Of a stretch of 64,000 bases of DNA, positions 8,692 to 18,170 are shown piece after piece. Origin of the DNA: Caulobacter sp. (GTDB lineage Bacteria > Pseudomonadota > Alphaproteobacteria > Caulobacterales > Caulobacteraceae); NCBI GenBank assembly GCA_016125585.1, contig WGLL01000006.1, forward strand, positions 307,066 through 371,065, in the 5' to 3' direction. Positions within the stretch are counted from its first letter, which is position 1. Every line of letters starts with the position of its first letter. The position numbers and the translations under genes are program-made. The notes under the pieces are model-generated. The model saw nothing but the letters and a program-made list of their open reading frames with translations. It was not told the origin of the DNA and made no database searches.

Positions 8692-10515
8692 ATGCCGATA
8701 ACCGCCGTCAACGACTTCGTCGTCAAGTTCGCCAACGTCAACGGATCGGGCTCGGCCAGCGCCAACGGTCTGTTCGTCAAGTCGATCCTGCGCACCGGGG
8801 TGGCGGTCGCCGCCCGCAACATCTTCCCCTCCAACATCCAGGGCCTGCCGACCTGGTATGAGGTGCGGGTCAGCGGCGAGGGGTGGCTGGGCCGGCGCGG
8901 CGGGGTCGATCTGATGGTCGCCATGAACCCGCAGACCTGGGACCGCGATGTCGCCGAGATCGAGCCGGGCGGCTATCTGTTCTATGACTCGACCCGCTCG
9001 ATGCCGCCGTCGAAATTCCGCGACGACATCACGGTCATCGGCGCGCCGTTGCAGCAGATCTGCAATACCGCCTACACCGACCCGCGCCAGCGCCAGCTGT
9101 TCAAGAACATCATCTATGTCGGGGTTCTGGCCTATATCCTCGGCATCGAGAACGAGGTCATCGAGACCCTGCTGGCCGAGGAGTTCGCCAGGAAGCCCAA
9201 GCTGATCCCGGCCAATATCGAAGCCTTCCACATGGGCGTCGAATACGCCCGCGAGCACCTCGCCCCCATCGGCCTGCAGGTGCGCCGGGCCGACGCGGTC
9301 GGCGACCGCATCTTCGTCGAGGGTAACAACGCCGCAGCCCTGGGCGCGGTCTACGGCGGGGCCACCGTCTGCGCCTGGTATCCGATCACGCCGTCCACCA
9401 GCCTCGCCGAAGGTTTCACCGACTGGTGCCAGAAGCTGCGGATGGACGGTGAGAGCGGCGAGGCGAAGTACGCCATCGTCCAGGCCGAGGACGAGATCGC
9501 CTCGATCGGCATGGTCGTCGGCGCCGGCTGGAACGGGGCCCGCGCCTTCACCTGCACCTCCGGTCCCGGCGTCAGCCTGATGCAGGAATTCATCGGCCTG
9601 TCCTACTTCGCCGAGATTCCCGCCGTGATCTTCGATGTCCAGCGCGGCGGCCCGTCCACCGGCATGCCAACCCGCACCCAGCAGTCGGACATTCTCTCAG
9701 CCGCCTACGCCAGCCACGGCGACACCAAGCACGTCCTGCTGCTGCCCCGCGACCCGGGCGAATGTTTCGAGTTCGGGGCCCAGGCCTTTGATCTGGCCGA
9801 CCGGCTGCAGACCACCGTCTTTGTCATGCTCGATCTCGACATGGGCATGAACGAATGGCTGACCGAGCCCTTCAAGTGGGATGACGCCAAGACCCTCGAC
9901 CGGGGCAAGGTGATGACCGCCGAGATGCTCGAGGCCGGCGCCGACTTTGGCCGCTATCTCGATGTCGACGGCGATGGCGTGCCGTTCCGCACCTATCCGG
10001 GGACCCACCCATCGAAGGGCGCCTACTTCACCCGCGGCACCAGCCGCGACCGCTACGCCCGCTACAGCGAGGAGGGGGCGGTCTATGTCGACAACATGGA
10101 GCGGCTGCTGAAGAAGTTCGAGACGGCCAAGGCGCTTGTGCCGCAGCCGATCGAGGCGAAGGCGTCCAAGCCGACGCGCTTCGGCGTCATCCACTATGGC
10201 TCGACGGGCCCGGCGATGGACGAGGCCATGGCCACCCTGGAAGCGCAGGGACTGTACGTCGACGCCCTGCGGGTGCGGGCCTTTCCCTTCCCCGGCGAGG
10301 TGTTCGACTTCATCGAGCGGCATGACCTGGTCTTCGTCATCGAACAGAATCGCGACGCCCAACTGCGCACCCTGCTGATGACCGAGGGCGGGGTCGACCC
10401 CGCCCGGCTGGTCAAGATCCTGCACTATGAAGGGGCGCCGATCACCGCCCGTTTCATCACCCGCGAGATCAGCACCCTGATGGGCGCTCCCGTCCAGAGC
10501 GAGATGGCCCAATGA
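8692..10515 (+). CDS. korA: 2-oxoacid:ferredoxin oxidoreductase, fused gamma-alpha subunit
   Basis: 607 aa from ATG 8692. The conserved opening VNDFVVKFANVNGSGSAS is at the N-terminus with this start; a TTG at 8629 gives an extra 21 residues with no family look. Residues 1 to about 200 are the gamma (acceptor) domain. The rest is the pyrimidine-binding alpha domain with YPITPSTSLAE and GPGVSLMQEFIGL. With KorB it would oxidatively decarboxylate a 2-oxoacid to acyl-CoA, reducing ferredoxin or the FAD partner. The fused gamma-alpha architecture is that of 2-oxoglutarate-type enzymes, but substrate choice is an inference. It overlaps korB by 4 nt (ATGA). Confidence 0.88.
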   Translation: MPITAVNDFVVKFANVNGSGSASANGLFVKSILRTGVAVAARNIFPSNIQGLPTWYEVRVSGEGWLGRRGGVDLMVAMNPQTWDRDVAEIEPGGYLFYDSTRSMPPSKFRDDITVIGAPLQQICNTAYTDPRQRQLFKNIIYVGVLAYILGIENEVIETLLAEEFARKPKLIPANIEAFHMGVEYAREHLAPIGLQVRRADAVGDRIFVEGNNAAALGAVYGGATVCAWYPITPSTSLAEGFTDWCQKLRMDGESGEAKYAIVQAEDEIASIGMVVGAGWNGARAFTCTSGPGVSLMQEFIGLSYFAEIPAVIFDVQRGGPSTGMPTRTQQSDILSAAYASHGDTKHVLLLPRDPGECFEFGAQAFDLADRLQTTVFVMLDLDMGMNEWLTEPFKWDDAKTLDRGKVMTAEMLEAGADFGRYLDVDGDGVPFRTYPGTHPSKGAYFTRGTSRDRYARYSEEGAVYVDNMERLLKKFETAKALVPQPIEAKASKPTRFGVIHYGSTGPAMDEAMATLEAQGLYVDALRVRAFPFPGEVFDFIERHDLVFVIEQNRDAQLRTLLMTEGGVDPARLVKILHYEGAPITARFITREISTLMGAPVQSEMAQ

Positions 10516-11567
10516 CCTATATCGCCAAGCCGAAATTCGCCCACCCGTCGCTGCAGCCCAACAAGCTGGGTTTCACCCGCCGCGACTATGAGGGCCGGGT
10601 CTCCACCCTCTGCGCCGGCTGTGGTCACGACTCGATCAGCGCGGCCATTATCCAGGCCGCCTTCGAGCTGGATATCGAGCCTCATCGCCTGGCCAAGCTG
10701 TCCGGCATCGGCTGCTCGTCCAAGACGCCCGACTATTTCCTCGGCGCCAGCCACGGCTTCAACACCGTCCACGGCCGCATGCCCAGCGTTCTGACCGGCG
10801 CCAACCTGGCCAATCGCGACCTGGTCTATCTGGGCGTCAGCGGCGATGGCGACAGCGCCTCCATCGGCCTTGGTCAGTTCGCCCATTCCATCCGGCGCGG
10901 GGTCAACATGACCTATATCGTCGAGAACAACGGGGTCTACGGCCTGACCAAGGGCCAGTTCAGCGCCACCTCTGACCGGGGATCGAAGTCCAAGAAGGGC
11001 GTGGTCAACCACGACAGCGCCATCGACATGGTCAGCCTGGCCCTCCAGTTGGGCGCCACCTTCGTCGCCCGCAGCTTCTCCGGCGACAAGGAACAGCTCG
11101 TCCCCCTGATCAAGGCCGCGCTGCGGCACAAGGGGGCGGCCTTCATCGACACCATCAGCCCCTGCATCGCCTTCAACAACCACGCCGGCAGCACCAAGAG
11201 CTTCGACTGGGTCCGCGAGCACAATGAGGCGGTCAACCGCCTGGACATGATGGTCGGCCGCGCCCCGATCACGGCGCAATACGCCCCCGGCGAGATGGTC
11301 CAGGTGCATCAGCATGATGGTACGGTGCTCAACCTGCGCAAGCTGGCGGCCAACTACGATCCCACCGATCGGGTCAAGGCGATGCACTTCCTGCAGGAAC
11401 GGCAGGCGGCCGGCGAGGTGGTCACCGGCCTGCTCTATGTCGATCCGCAGGCCGAAGACCTGCACGACTCCCTGGGCACGGTGGCGACGCCGCTGAACGC
11501 GCTCGGCACGGCCGAGCTGACGCCGGGCGCGGCCGCGCTGGACAAGATCAACGCCAGTCTGCGGTAG
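10512..11567 (+). CDS. korB: 2-oxoacid:ferredoxin oxidoreductase, beta subunit (TPP-binding)
   Basis: 351 aa. TPP-dependent subunit: the diphosphate-binding motif GDGDSASIG followed about 30 residues later by ENNGVYGLTKGQ is plain. Cysteines in LCAGCGH and GIGCSSKTPDY are the ligands for the single [4Fe-4S] cluster expected in this subunit. It starts within the korA stop (ATGA), so translation is coupled. The protein is somewhat longer at the C-terminus than many KorB proteins, with a tail (ATPLNALGTAELTPG) after the catalytic domain. Substrate is probably 2-oxoglutarate or a related acid. Confidence 0.9.
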   Translation: MTYIAKPKFAHPSLQPNKLGFTRRDYEGRVSTLCAGCGHDSISAAIIQAAFELDIEPHRLAKLSGIGCSSKTPDYFLGASHGFNTVHGRMPSVLTGANLANRDLVYLGVSGDGDSASIGLGQFAHSIRRGVNMTYIVENNGVYGLTKGQFSATSDRGSKSKKGVVNHDSAIDMVSLALQLGATFVARSFSGDKEQLVPLIKAALRHKGAAFIDTISPCIAFNNHAGSTKSFDWVREHNEAVNRLDMMVGRAPITAQYAPGEMVQVHQHDGTVLNLRKLAANYDPTDRVKAMHFLQERQAAGEVVTGLLYVDPQAEDLHDSLGTVATPLNALGTAELTPGAAALDKINASLR

Positions 11568-11578
11568 GAGAGCGCCTT

Positions 11579-11707
11579 CCTTCTCCCTGAGGGAGAAGGT
11601 GGCCCGAAGGGCCGGATGAGGGTTTAGGGACGGCGGAAGGTTGGCCGGCAACATAAACCCTCACCCGGTCCCGCCGCGCGGGACCGACCTCTCCCTCAGG
11701 GAGAGGT
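11579..11707. repeat. Family A palindromic repeat, two inverted copies
   Basis: The left copy (11579-11623) reads ccttctccctgagggagaagg then ggcccgaagggccggatgagg. The right copy (11653-11707) is inverted and diverged (ctcacccggtcccgccgcgc, ggaccgacctctccctcagg). The pair lies between the convergent ends of korB and the DUF1697 gene, so its hairpins could also stop transcription from both sides. Confidence 0.8.
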
Positions 11708-11708
11708 C

Positions 11709-12251
11709 TTAAGCCCCCGCCATCTCCGCCAGCTTCAGCACCGTGTTCCAATTCCGCGCCGTGCCCCGCGCGCCGAGCCGCTTCTCGATCGCCGCCCCGG
11801 CCAGCTTCGACTTTCCGGCCCCTTCGGGAAAACAGATGTAGAGGGCCTGTCCGACCAGCGTCATCTCCTCGCCCAGGGTGGCCATGGCCCGTACCTCGTC
11901 CAGCCGCGCCGGGTCTGGCCTGGTCTTGAATACCGTCACCAGGTAGCGGCTGGGATTGTCCTTCGCGAAGTCCGGATAGGGACTGGCCTCTATCATCGCC
12001 CGCCAAGCCTTCGGCGTGCGCAGGATCCAGTCGCTCTTCAGTCCCAGTTGCTTCTCGGCCTTGGCCTCGAACAGGGCTTCCAGCGCCTCCGTCGCGCGTC
12101 CGTCGCCGCTGAAGATCAGATTGCCGCTGGCGATGTAGCTGGCGACATCGGCGAACCCCAGGTCGGCGACGAGTTTCCGCAGGTCGGCGATGGCCACCTT
12201 GCCGGTTCCCCCGACATTGATAGCGCGCAACAGGGCGATGACGCGGCTCAC
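11709..12251 (-). CDS. DUF1697 family protein
   Basis: 180 aa. The opening MSRVIALLRAINVGGTGKV and the later ASGNLIFSG, WILRTPKAWRAM and RNWNTVLKLAEM are family hallmarks of DUF1697. Function is not known. The GTG start (12251-12249) overlaps the TGA of the upstream serine hydrolase (GTGA), so the two are coupled on the minus strand. Nothing in the sequence links it to hydrolase activity. Confidence 0.9.
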   Translation of the reverse strand: MSRVIALLRAINVGGTGKVAIADLRKLVADLGFADVASYIASGNLIFSGDGRATEALEALFEAKAEKQLGLKSDWILRTPKAWRAMIEASPYPDFAKDNPSRYLVTVFKTRPDPARLDEVRAMATLGEEMTLVGQALYICFPEGAGKSKLAGAAIEKRLGARGTARNWNTVLKLAEMAGA

Positions 12252-13834
12252 GGGCGCTCCGGGACGAAGTTGAGATCCTGATAGTCGAAACTGAAATCGG
12301 CCGAGGGCGAATAGGGTTTCATGGTCATGCGGGTGACGCGTTCGCCGTCAGTCTCGAAGGTGACCAGGGCGTCCTCGATGTTGCGGTTGGTGAAGCGGGT
12401 CTTGAACACCTCGCCTGTCCACGGCGTCAGCGGCCCCCTCATGTTGATGGACTTGTCGAAGCTCAGGACCAGGCCCTCGCCGGCCGTCGCAATCGTCACC
12501 GTGCCGTACCAGGGGTCGCGATAGACCCCGGCATAGGCGCTCAGCGGCAGGGACGGGGCGGCCGGCTTTTTCGGCCGGGCGGGCAGGGCGACGGTGTTGT
12601 CTGCGGCCTGCTTGGCCTGGCGCTTCAGGCTGGTCTCCAGCCAGTCGTAGTCACCGCGCCCCAGCGCCAGGTCGAGCAGCCCATAGCGCAGCGTGCGCAG
12701 CACCCCGCCTTCCTCGGCGTTGGTCCAGACGGTGAAGCCGAAGTTCTCGGTCGGCAGCAGGCAGGTGACGCTGATCTGGCCGCTGACGGCGCCGGTGTGG
12801 CTGATCAGCTTTCGGCCGCGGAAGTCCGACACGCCCCAGCCGAGGGCATAGAGGTAGACGAAGGCCCGGTTGGGATCGTCCGCCGTCGGGCCCTCGCTTT
12901 CGGCGACGATGGTCTGGCCCTTCCACATCTCCTCGCTGCTGGCCTTGCTGAACAGGCGGCCGCGACCGCGGGGCAGGGCGCCCCTGGCCAGCTGCGTCTG
13001 CAGCCATTTGACCGAATCCCGCGCGCTGACCTGCAGGCCGGCGGCAGGGGAGGCGTTGCGAAAATCGTCGGACTTGATCGGGCTCAGGGGACCAACCCCG
13101 CGGACCGGCCCGCTGACCCGGGCGTGGGGCGAGGCGACATTGGTCTTTCCGGCCAGGCGGTCAAACGAGGGAACGCTGTCGGCCATGCCCAGGGGGCGGA
13201 AGATGCGGCTGACGACGAAGTCCTCCCAGCTCATGCCGGACACCCGCGCCACCACCTCGCCGGCGACGACATAGAGGACGTTGTCGTAGGCGTAGCCGTA
13301 GCGGAATTCCCGCGCGGGCTTCAGGTGGCGCAGGCCGGCGATCAGCTCGGCGGTGGTGTGGGTGGTGCTGGGCCAGATCATCAGGTCCCCCTCGCCCAGC
13401 CCCAGGCCGCTGCGGTGAACCAGCAGGTCCCGCACGGTCATATGGGCGGTGACATAGGGGTCGTACATGGCGAATTCCGGCAGGTGCTTCACCACCGGAT
13501 CGTCCCAGCCGAGCTTTCCCGCCTCGACCAGCAGCGCCAGGCTGGCGGCGGTGTAGGCCTTGGAGTTGGAGGCGATGGAGAACAGCGTCGCCTCGTCCAC
13601 CGGCTCTGGCGCGCCCAGGCGGCGCACGCCGTAGCCCTTGACCAGGATCGGCTTTCCGTCCCGGACCATGGCCACCCCGAGGCCGGGCTGGCCGAAAGCC
13701 TCCATGGTCCGGGTGATCAGGGACTCATAGGCCGAGACATCGGTCTGGGCCGCCCAGCCCGGCCGCGCCGCCAGCAGGGTTCCGGCGCCGCCCAGGCCCG
13801 CCAGCGCGCCGCGACGCGTCAGAAATCCGCTCAT
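12248..13834 (-). CDS. Serine hydrolase of the beta-lactamase/class C family with DUF3471-like C-terminus, Tat signal
   Basis: 528 aa from ATG 13834, preceded by gggggagag. The N-terminus LTRRGALAGLGG plus hydrophobic run looks like a Tat signal peptide. The catalytic SxxK is SNSK (Ser89, Lys92), the YxN is YDN (Tyr183-Asn185) and a HTG motif follows late (SHTGAVSG), so all three class C/esterase motifs are intact. The C-terminal ~100 residues (YAGVYRDPWYGTV onward) fit DUF3471. The frame is open far upstream on this strand, but that part is antisense to the sulfatase gene and is not real. Likely a periplasmic peptidase or esterase; its substrate is unknown. Confidence 0.88.
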   Translation of the reverse strand: MSGFLTRRGALAGLGGAGTLLAARPGWAAQTDVSAYESLITRTMEAFGQPGLGVAMVRDGKPILVKGYGVRRLGAPEPVDEATLFSIASNSKAYTAASLALLVEAGKLGWDDPVVKHLPEFAMYDPYVTAHMTVRDLLVHRSGLGLGEGDLMIWPSTTHTTAELIAGLRHLKPAREFRYGYAYDNVLYVVAGEVVARVSGMSWEDFVVSRIFRPLGMADSVPSFDRLAGKTNVASPHARVSGPVRGVGPLSPIKSDDFRNASPAAGLQVSARDSVKWLQTQLARGALPRGRGRLFSKASSEEMWKGQTIVAESEGPTADDPNRAFVYLYALGWGVSDFRGRKLISHTGAVSGQISVTCLLPTENFGFTVWTNAEEGGVLRTLRYGLLDLALGRGDYDWLETSLKRQAKQAADNTVALPARPKKPAAPSLPLSAYAGVYRDPWYGTVTIATAGEGLVLSFDKSINMRGPLTPWTGEVFKTRFTNRNIEDALVTFETDGERVTRMTMKPYSPSADFSFDYQDLNFVPERP

Positions 13835-13924
13835 GATTTGCTCTCCCCCAGGCTGGCTGGCCAGACTAGGACTATTCGACGGGCTGCAAAACGGCCCTCG
13901 GCCACCGGGTGCGCGGCGAACGAA

Positions 13925-13967
13925 GTTACTGTCTGGTAACGAGGCGGTTCCGGAGTAGTCTGCAGAC
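13925..13967. promoter_or_regulatory. Two palindromes in the divergent serine hydrolase / sulfatase intergenic region
   Basis: GTTAC-N6-GTAAC spans 13925-13940 and the perfect palindrome GTCTGCAGAC spans 13958-13967, within a 153-nt divergent intergenic region. Either could be an operator. A ribosome site (ggggagga) follows at about 13974, just before the sulfatase ATG. No convincing -35/-10 pair could be fixed. Confidence 0.35.
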
Positions 13968-13987
13968 AAACGTGGGGAGGACGCCGC

Positions 13988-16222
13988 ATGACCCAGGGAC
14001 CGAAAATCGGCCGTACCATCGCCGACTCGACGCCGCACTGGCCGGACCCGGCGCGGCCGCCCAAGGGGGCGCCCAACATCCTGATGGTCCTGTTCGACGA
14101 TGTCGGCTTCAGTGATTTCGGCTGCTACGGCTCGCCGATCAGCACCCCGACCATCGACGCCGTCGCCGGTCGCGGCGTCCGCTACAGCGGCTTCCACACC
14201 ACCGCCATGTGCTCGACCACCCGCGCCGCCCTGCTGACGGGTCGCAACCACCATTCGGTCGGGGTCGGCTGCCTGGCCAATTTCGACAGCGGCTATCCCG
14301 GATACCGCGGCAAGATCGCCCGCGAGGCGGGAACCTTGCCGGAGATGCTCAAACCCCACGGCTATCGCAGCTACATGGTCGGCAAGTGGCATGTGACGCC
14401 CCTGACCGAGACCGGCGCCACCGGCCCCTTCGACGGCTGGCCGCTCGGCCGGGGTTTTGACCGCTACTACGGCTTCATGGATGCCGAGACCGACCAGTAC
14501 GCGCCGGAACTGGTGCGCGACAACACCCCGATAGACCCGCCGGGAACCTATGAGACCGGCTATCACCTGACCCCCGATCTGGTCGACCAGACCATCCGCT
14601 ACATCGCTGATCACACCGCCGATGCGCCGGATGTTCCCTGGTTCACCCTGCTGTCCTTCGGCGCCTGCCATGCGCCGCACCAGGCGCCCCGCGACCTGAT
14701 CCTGAAGTATGACCAGCTCTTCTCACGGGGCTGGGATGTCGAGCGCGAAGAGCGGCTGGCGCGGCAGAAGGCGATGGGCCTGGTCCCGCCGGACACGGCG
14801 CTGCCGCCGCGCAATGATCATGTGAAGGCCTGGGACGAGCATTCGCCCGACGAGCAGCGCCTGTTTTCCCGGCTCCAGGGCGCCTACGCCGCCATGCTGG
14901 AACACGCCGACCAGAATCTGGCCCGGCTGATGGCCTTCCTCGACGAGGCCGGTCTGACCGACGACACCCTGGTCCTCATCCTGTCGGACAACGGCGCCAG
15001 CCAGGAGGGCGGGCCGCTGGGCATGGTCAACGCCATGGGCCCGTTCAACATGAAGTTCGAGCCCATGGAGGAGAAGCTGGCCCGCATTGACGACATCGGC
15101 GGGCCCGACACCCATTCGAACTTCCCGCTCGGCTGGGCCATGGCCTCCAACACGCCCCTTCGCCGCTACAAGCAGAACACCCACGGCGGCGGGGTGCGCG
15201 ATCCGCTGGTGATCAGCTGGCCCTCACGCCTGCCGGCCCGGGGGGAACTCCGCGACCCGTTCGCCCATGTCAGCGACGTGGTCCCGACCCTGCTCGACCT
15301 GCTTGGCGTGACCCCGCCCGAGGTGATCGCCGGCGTCGAACAGATGCCGCTGGAGGGAACCAGCTTCGCGGCCAGCCTGACCGACCCGGCCGCCCCGGCC
15401 AAGTCGGGCCCGCAGCATTTCGAGATGTTCGGCCATCGCGGAATCTGGAGCGAGGGCTGGAAGGCGGTGACCTATCACCCGCCCGGCCGGCCCTTCGACG
15501 CCGATGTCTGGGAGCTCTATCACCTGGAAAAGGACTTCGCCGAGACCCGCGACCTGGCCGCCGCCGAGCCGGAACGGCTGCAGGCGATGATCGATCTGTG
15601 GTGGACCCAGGCCGAGCGCTGCAAGGTGCTGCCGCTGGACGACCGCTTCGGCCCGCGCTTCGCCGAGAACGCCGCCCGGGTGCACGGACCGCGCAACCGC
15701 TTCGTCTTCCACAGGGGCATGGGCCATGTGCCCACCGACGTGGCGCCGGACGTGCGCAGCCGTTCCTACAGCATCGAGGCCGACGCCCGGCTGGCGGCGG
15801 GGGACGAGGGCGTGCTGATCGCCCACGGCGACGCCACCTGCGGCTACAGCCTGTGCGTGCGGGACGGCCGGCTGCACCATGTGATGAACGTCGGATCGAC
15901 CCTGGTCACTGTCAGTTCGGATCGCGACATCCCGCCCGGCAACCGCCGCCTCGGCGTGGCGGTGACCTCAACCTCCGGAGAGCGCCGCCTGCGGCTGATG
16001 ATCGACGGGGCGCCGGCCGGGGAGACGACCACGCCCCTGGCCTTCCACAACTTCATCTCCTGGTCCGGCCTCGACATCGGCCGCGATCGCGGCAGCCCGG
16101 TGGCGCCCTATCCGGCGCCCTTCAGCTTCACCGGCCTGCTGCGCAAGGTGACGGTGGTGATGGACGACGACCAGGCCCTGGACGGCGAGGGCATCGCCGC
16201 CGCCGAGATGGCGCGGCAGTAG
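13988..16222 (+). CDS. Type I sulfatase (arylsulfatase family)
   Basis: 744 aa. Metal-binding aspartates are in LFDDVGFSDFG (Asp37, Asp38), and the formylglycine signature is CSTTR with the modified residue at Cys75, followed by LLTGRNHHSVG. The later GKWHVTP and LSDNGASQEGG segments complete the alkaline-phosphatase-like sulfatase fold. The last ~200 residues form an extra C-terminal beta-rich region ending in PAPFSFTGLLRKVTVVMDD. No signal peptide is seen, so the protein may be cytoplasmic. Maturation needs a formylglycine-generating or anaerobic maturase not in this window. The substrate is undetermined. Confidence 0.92.
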   Translation: MTQGPKIGRTIADSTPHWPDPARPPKGAPNILMVLFDDVGFSDFGCYGSPISTPTIDAVAGRGVRYSGFHTTAMCSTTRAALLTGRNHHSVGVGCLANFDSGYPGYRGKIAREAGTLPEMLKPHGYRSYMVGKWHVTPLTETGATGPFDGWPLGRGFDRYYGFMDAETDQYAPELVRDNTPIDPPGTYETGYHLTPDLVDQTIRYIADHTADAPDVPWFTLLSFGACHAPHQAPRDLILKYDQLFSRGWDVEREERLARQKAMGLVPPDTALPPRNDHVKAWDEHSPDEQRLFSRLQGAYAAMLEHADQNLARLMAFLDEAGLTDDTLVLILSDNGASQEGGPLGMVNAMGPFNMKFEPMEEKLARIDDIGGPDTHSNFPLGWAMASNTPLRRYKQNTHGGGVRDPLVISWPSRLPARGELRDPFAHVSDVVPTLLDLLGVTPPEVIAGVEQMPLEGTSFAASLTDPAAPAKSGPQHFEMFGHRGIWSEGWKAVTYHPPGRPFDADVWELYHLEKDFAETRDLAAAEPERLQAMIDLWWTQAERCKVLPLDDRFGPRFAENAARVHGPRNRFVFHRGMGHVPTDVAPDVRSRSYSIEADARLAAGDEGVLIAHGDATCGYSLCVRDGRLHHVMNVGSTLVTVSSDRDIPPGNRRLGVAVTSTSGERRLRLMIDGAPAGETTTPLAFHNFISWSGLDIGRDRGSPVAPYPAPFSFTGLLRKVTVVMDDDQALDGEGIAAAEMARQ

Positions 16223-16299
16223 GCGCCGCAACGACAGGCTTTCAAAGACCGGCGTTTCGGGTCTAGCGTCCGGCCACAACCATCGCCGGGGAGGGCGAC

Positions 16300-16740
<441 letters not shown>

Positions 16741-16807
16741 CGCCAGGCGGCGGCGGGGAGGGGCGAGGGCGAGCAATTTCCCTATCGCCTCTGCCCCATC
16801 CACGACC

Positions 16808-16917
16808 GTCACCCCCGGACTTGTTCCGGGGGTCCATACGCACAAGCTTGGAAAGGCCAGGCGGCGACCCTTCAACCGATCGCGTCAATGGACCGCCGGA
16901 ACAAGTCCGGCGGTGAC
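16808..16917. repeat. Family B inverted repeat pair
   Basis: Two short palindromic elements face each other: 16808-16837 (core ccggacttgttccgg flanked by gtcaccc and ggtccat) and 16888-16917 (core ccggaacaagtccgg flanked by atgg and cggtgac). They fill the 242-nt gap between the convergent MAPEG and nudC genes, where no ORF is supported. Confidence 0.75.
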
Positions 16918-16982
16918 GGGAGGTTAGTTGGGTGGGGTGCAGGCAGGCGCTCTCGACACGCCTCGCCTCCAACCACCAACCC

Positions 16983-17936
16983 CTATTCTTCCTCGTTCGC
17001 CCAGGTCTTCAGCAGCTGATGGGCGATGGCCAGGGGCGGGGGGCAGAACAGGCCTTCCAGCTCGCCGGCCAGCAGGGCGCGGGCCTCGGCCCTGGTGAAC
17101 CAGCGCACCGCCTCCAGCTCGGTCTGGTCCGGCGTGGCCTCATCGCTGTCGACCTCGGCGATCAGGCCGATCATCAGCGAGGACGGATAGGGCCAGGGCT
17201 GGGTCGAGTGATAGCGCACCGAGGTCGCCGTCAGCCCGGCCTCCTCCATCAGCTCGCGGGCGCAGCACTCCTCGATGCTCTCGCCCGGCTCCAGAAAGCC
17301 CGCCAGGGCCGAGAACATGCCCTTGGGCCAGATCGCCTGACGGCCCATCAGGGCGCGGCCCTTGTGGGTGGCCAGCATGATCGACACCGGGTCGGTGCGG
17401 GGGAAGTGCTCGGCATTGCAGGCCGGGCAGGCCCGCTTCCAGCCGCCCTCCGCGACGACGCTCGGCTCGCCGCAATTGGCGCAGTGGCGATGTTTGCGCC
17501 GCCATTCGAACATGCCCTTGGCGCAGGCGGCGATGGCGGCCTCGGGACCGGGCAGGGTGGTGGCGACGGCGCGCAGGTCCTGGAACTGGCCAAACCCCTG
17601 CAGCGGCCCGTCGGCCGGATCGGCGGCGCCCTCGAGGTCGACGGCGAAGACCGCGGTCTCCTTCCACAGGCCAAGGAACAGCAGGCGCTCCCAGCCGCCC
17701 GACAGCTCCTGGGCCATGTCGGCCGCGACATAGGCCAGCTGCAGCTTGCCGTCGCGGGTCTCGGTCAGCGGCCGGCCGTTCCACAGCGGCAGGGCCAGGG
17801 CCCCGGCCTCCTCGAGTCTGGCGTCCAGCCAGGCGGAATCGGACCGCTTCTCGCTGGCGCGGTCGAGCGGGTTTCCGGTGAAGACGTTGGCGATGGCGGA
17901 GAGAGGCATGGGTGACGTTTTGCCATTGCTTGCCAT
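16983..17936 (-). CDS. nudC: NAD(+) diphosphatase / NADH pyrophosphatase
   Basis: 317 aa from ATG 17936, or 308 aa from ATG 17909 (MPLSAIANVF), which looks closer to the family start. With the shorter numbering, the zinc ribbon cysteines are Cys143, Cys146, Cys161 and Cys164, the Nudix box is about 204-225 (GFLEPGESIEECCARELMEE) and the NudC-specific TQPWPYPSS stretch is at about 236-244. The enzyme hydrolyses NAD(H) to NMN(H) and AMP, and NudC proteins also remove NAD caps from RNA. Convergent with the MAPEG gene; a repeat fragment lies upstream. Confidence 0.92.
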   Translation of the reverse strand: MASNGKTSPMPLSAIANVFTGNPLDRASEKRSDSAWLDARLEEAGALALPLWNGRPLTETRDGKLQLAYVAADMAQELSGGWERLLFLGLWKETAVFAVDLEGAADPADGPLQGFGQFQDLRAVATTLPGPEAAIAACAKGMFEWRRKHRHCANCGEPSVVAEGGWKRACPACNAEHFPRTDPVSIMLATHKGRALMGRQAIWPKGMFSALAGFLEPGESIEECCARELMEEAGLTATSVRYHSTQPWPYPSSLMIGLIAEVDSDEATPDQTELEAVRWFTRAEARALLAGELEGLFCPPPLAIAHQLLKTWANEEE

Positions 17937-17952
17937 GAGTCCGCCAGTGGTT

Positions 17953-17977
17953 CCCTTCTCACCTTGCGGGAGAAGGA
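17953..17977. repeat. Family A repeat fragment
   Basis: A single hairpin half of family A (ccttctcaccttgcgggaga) lies immediately upstream of nudC. It lacks the second hairpin and the ggatgaggg tail. Confidence 0.6.
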
Positions 17978-18044
17978 CGCCTCGACGCCCGACTTCCGCC
18001 GACTTCGACTTGCATTCACCGGCGCGCATCGCGATATAGGCCTT

Positions 18045-18137
18045 GGAGATCGGTGATGGGCGGAGTCCTCGCCAACCTGGTCAGGGCCGGAAGGCAGCAG
18101 CCACAACGAGATTTGCTCCGGGTCGTCGCCGGTCTCC
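18045..18137 (+). ncRNA. ffs: Signal recognition particle 4.5S RNA
   Basis: The invariant SRP loop region is plain at about 18079-18102: ggtcagggccggaaggcagc followed by agcc. The outer ends pair: ggagatcgg at 18045-18053 with ccggtctcc at 18129-18137, giving a closed ~93-nt hairpin of bacterial small SRP RNA type. Upstream of dnaX is its usual place in many bacteria. Together with Ffh it targets membrane and secreted proteins co-translationally. Confidence 0.92.
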
Positions 18138-18170
18138 ACCTCATCCCTTCATTCGTGGCCTTACGACCTT

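Noticed and set aside
13835..14680. N-terminal extension of the serine hydrolase gene to 14680
   Set aside because: It would run antisense through the sulfatase gene; the ribosome site and Tat signal fix the start at 13834.
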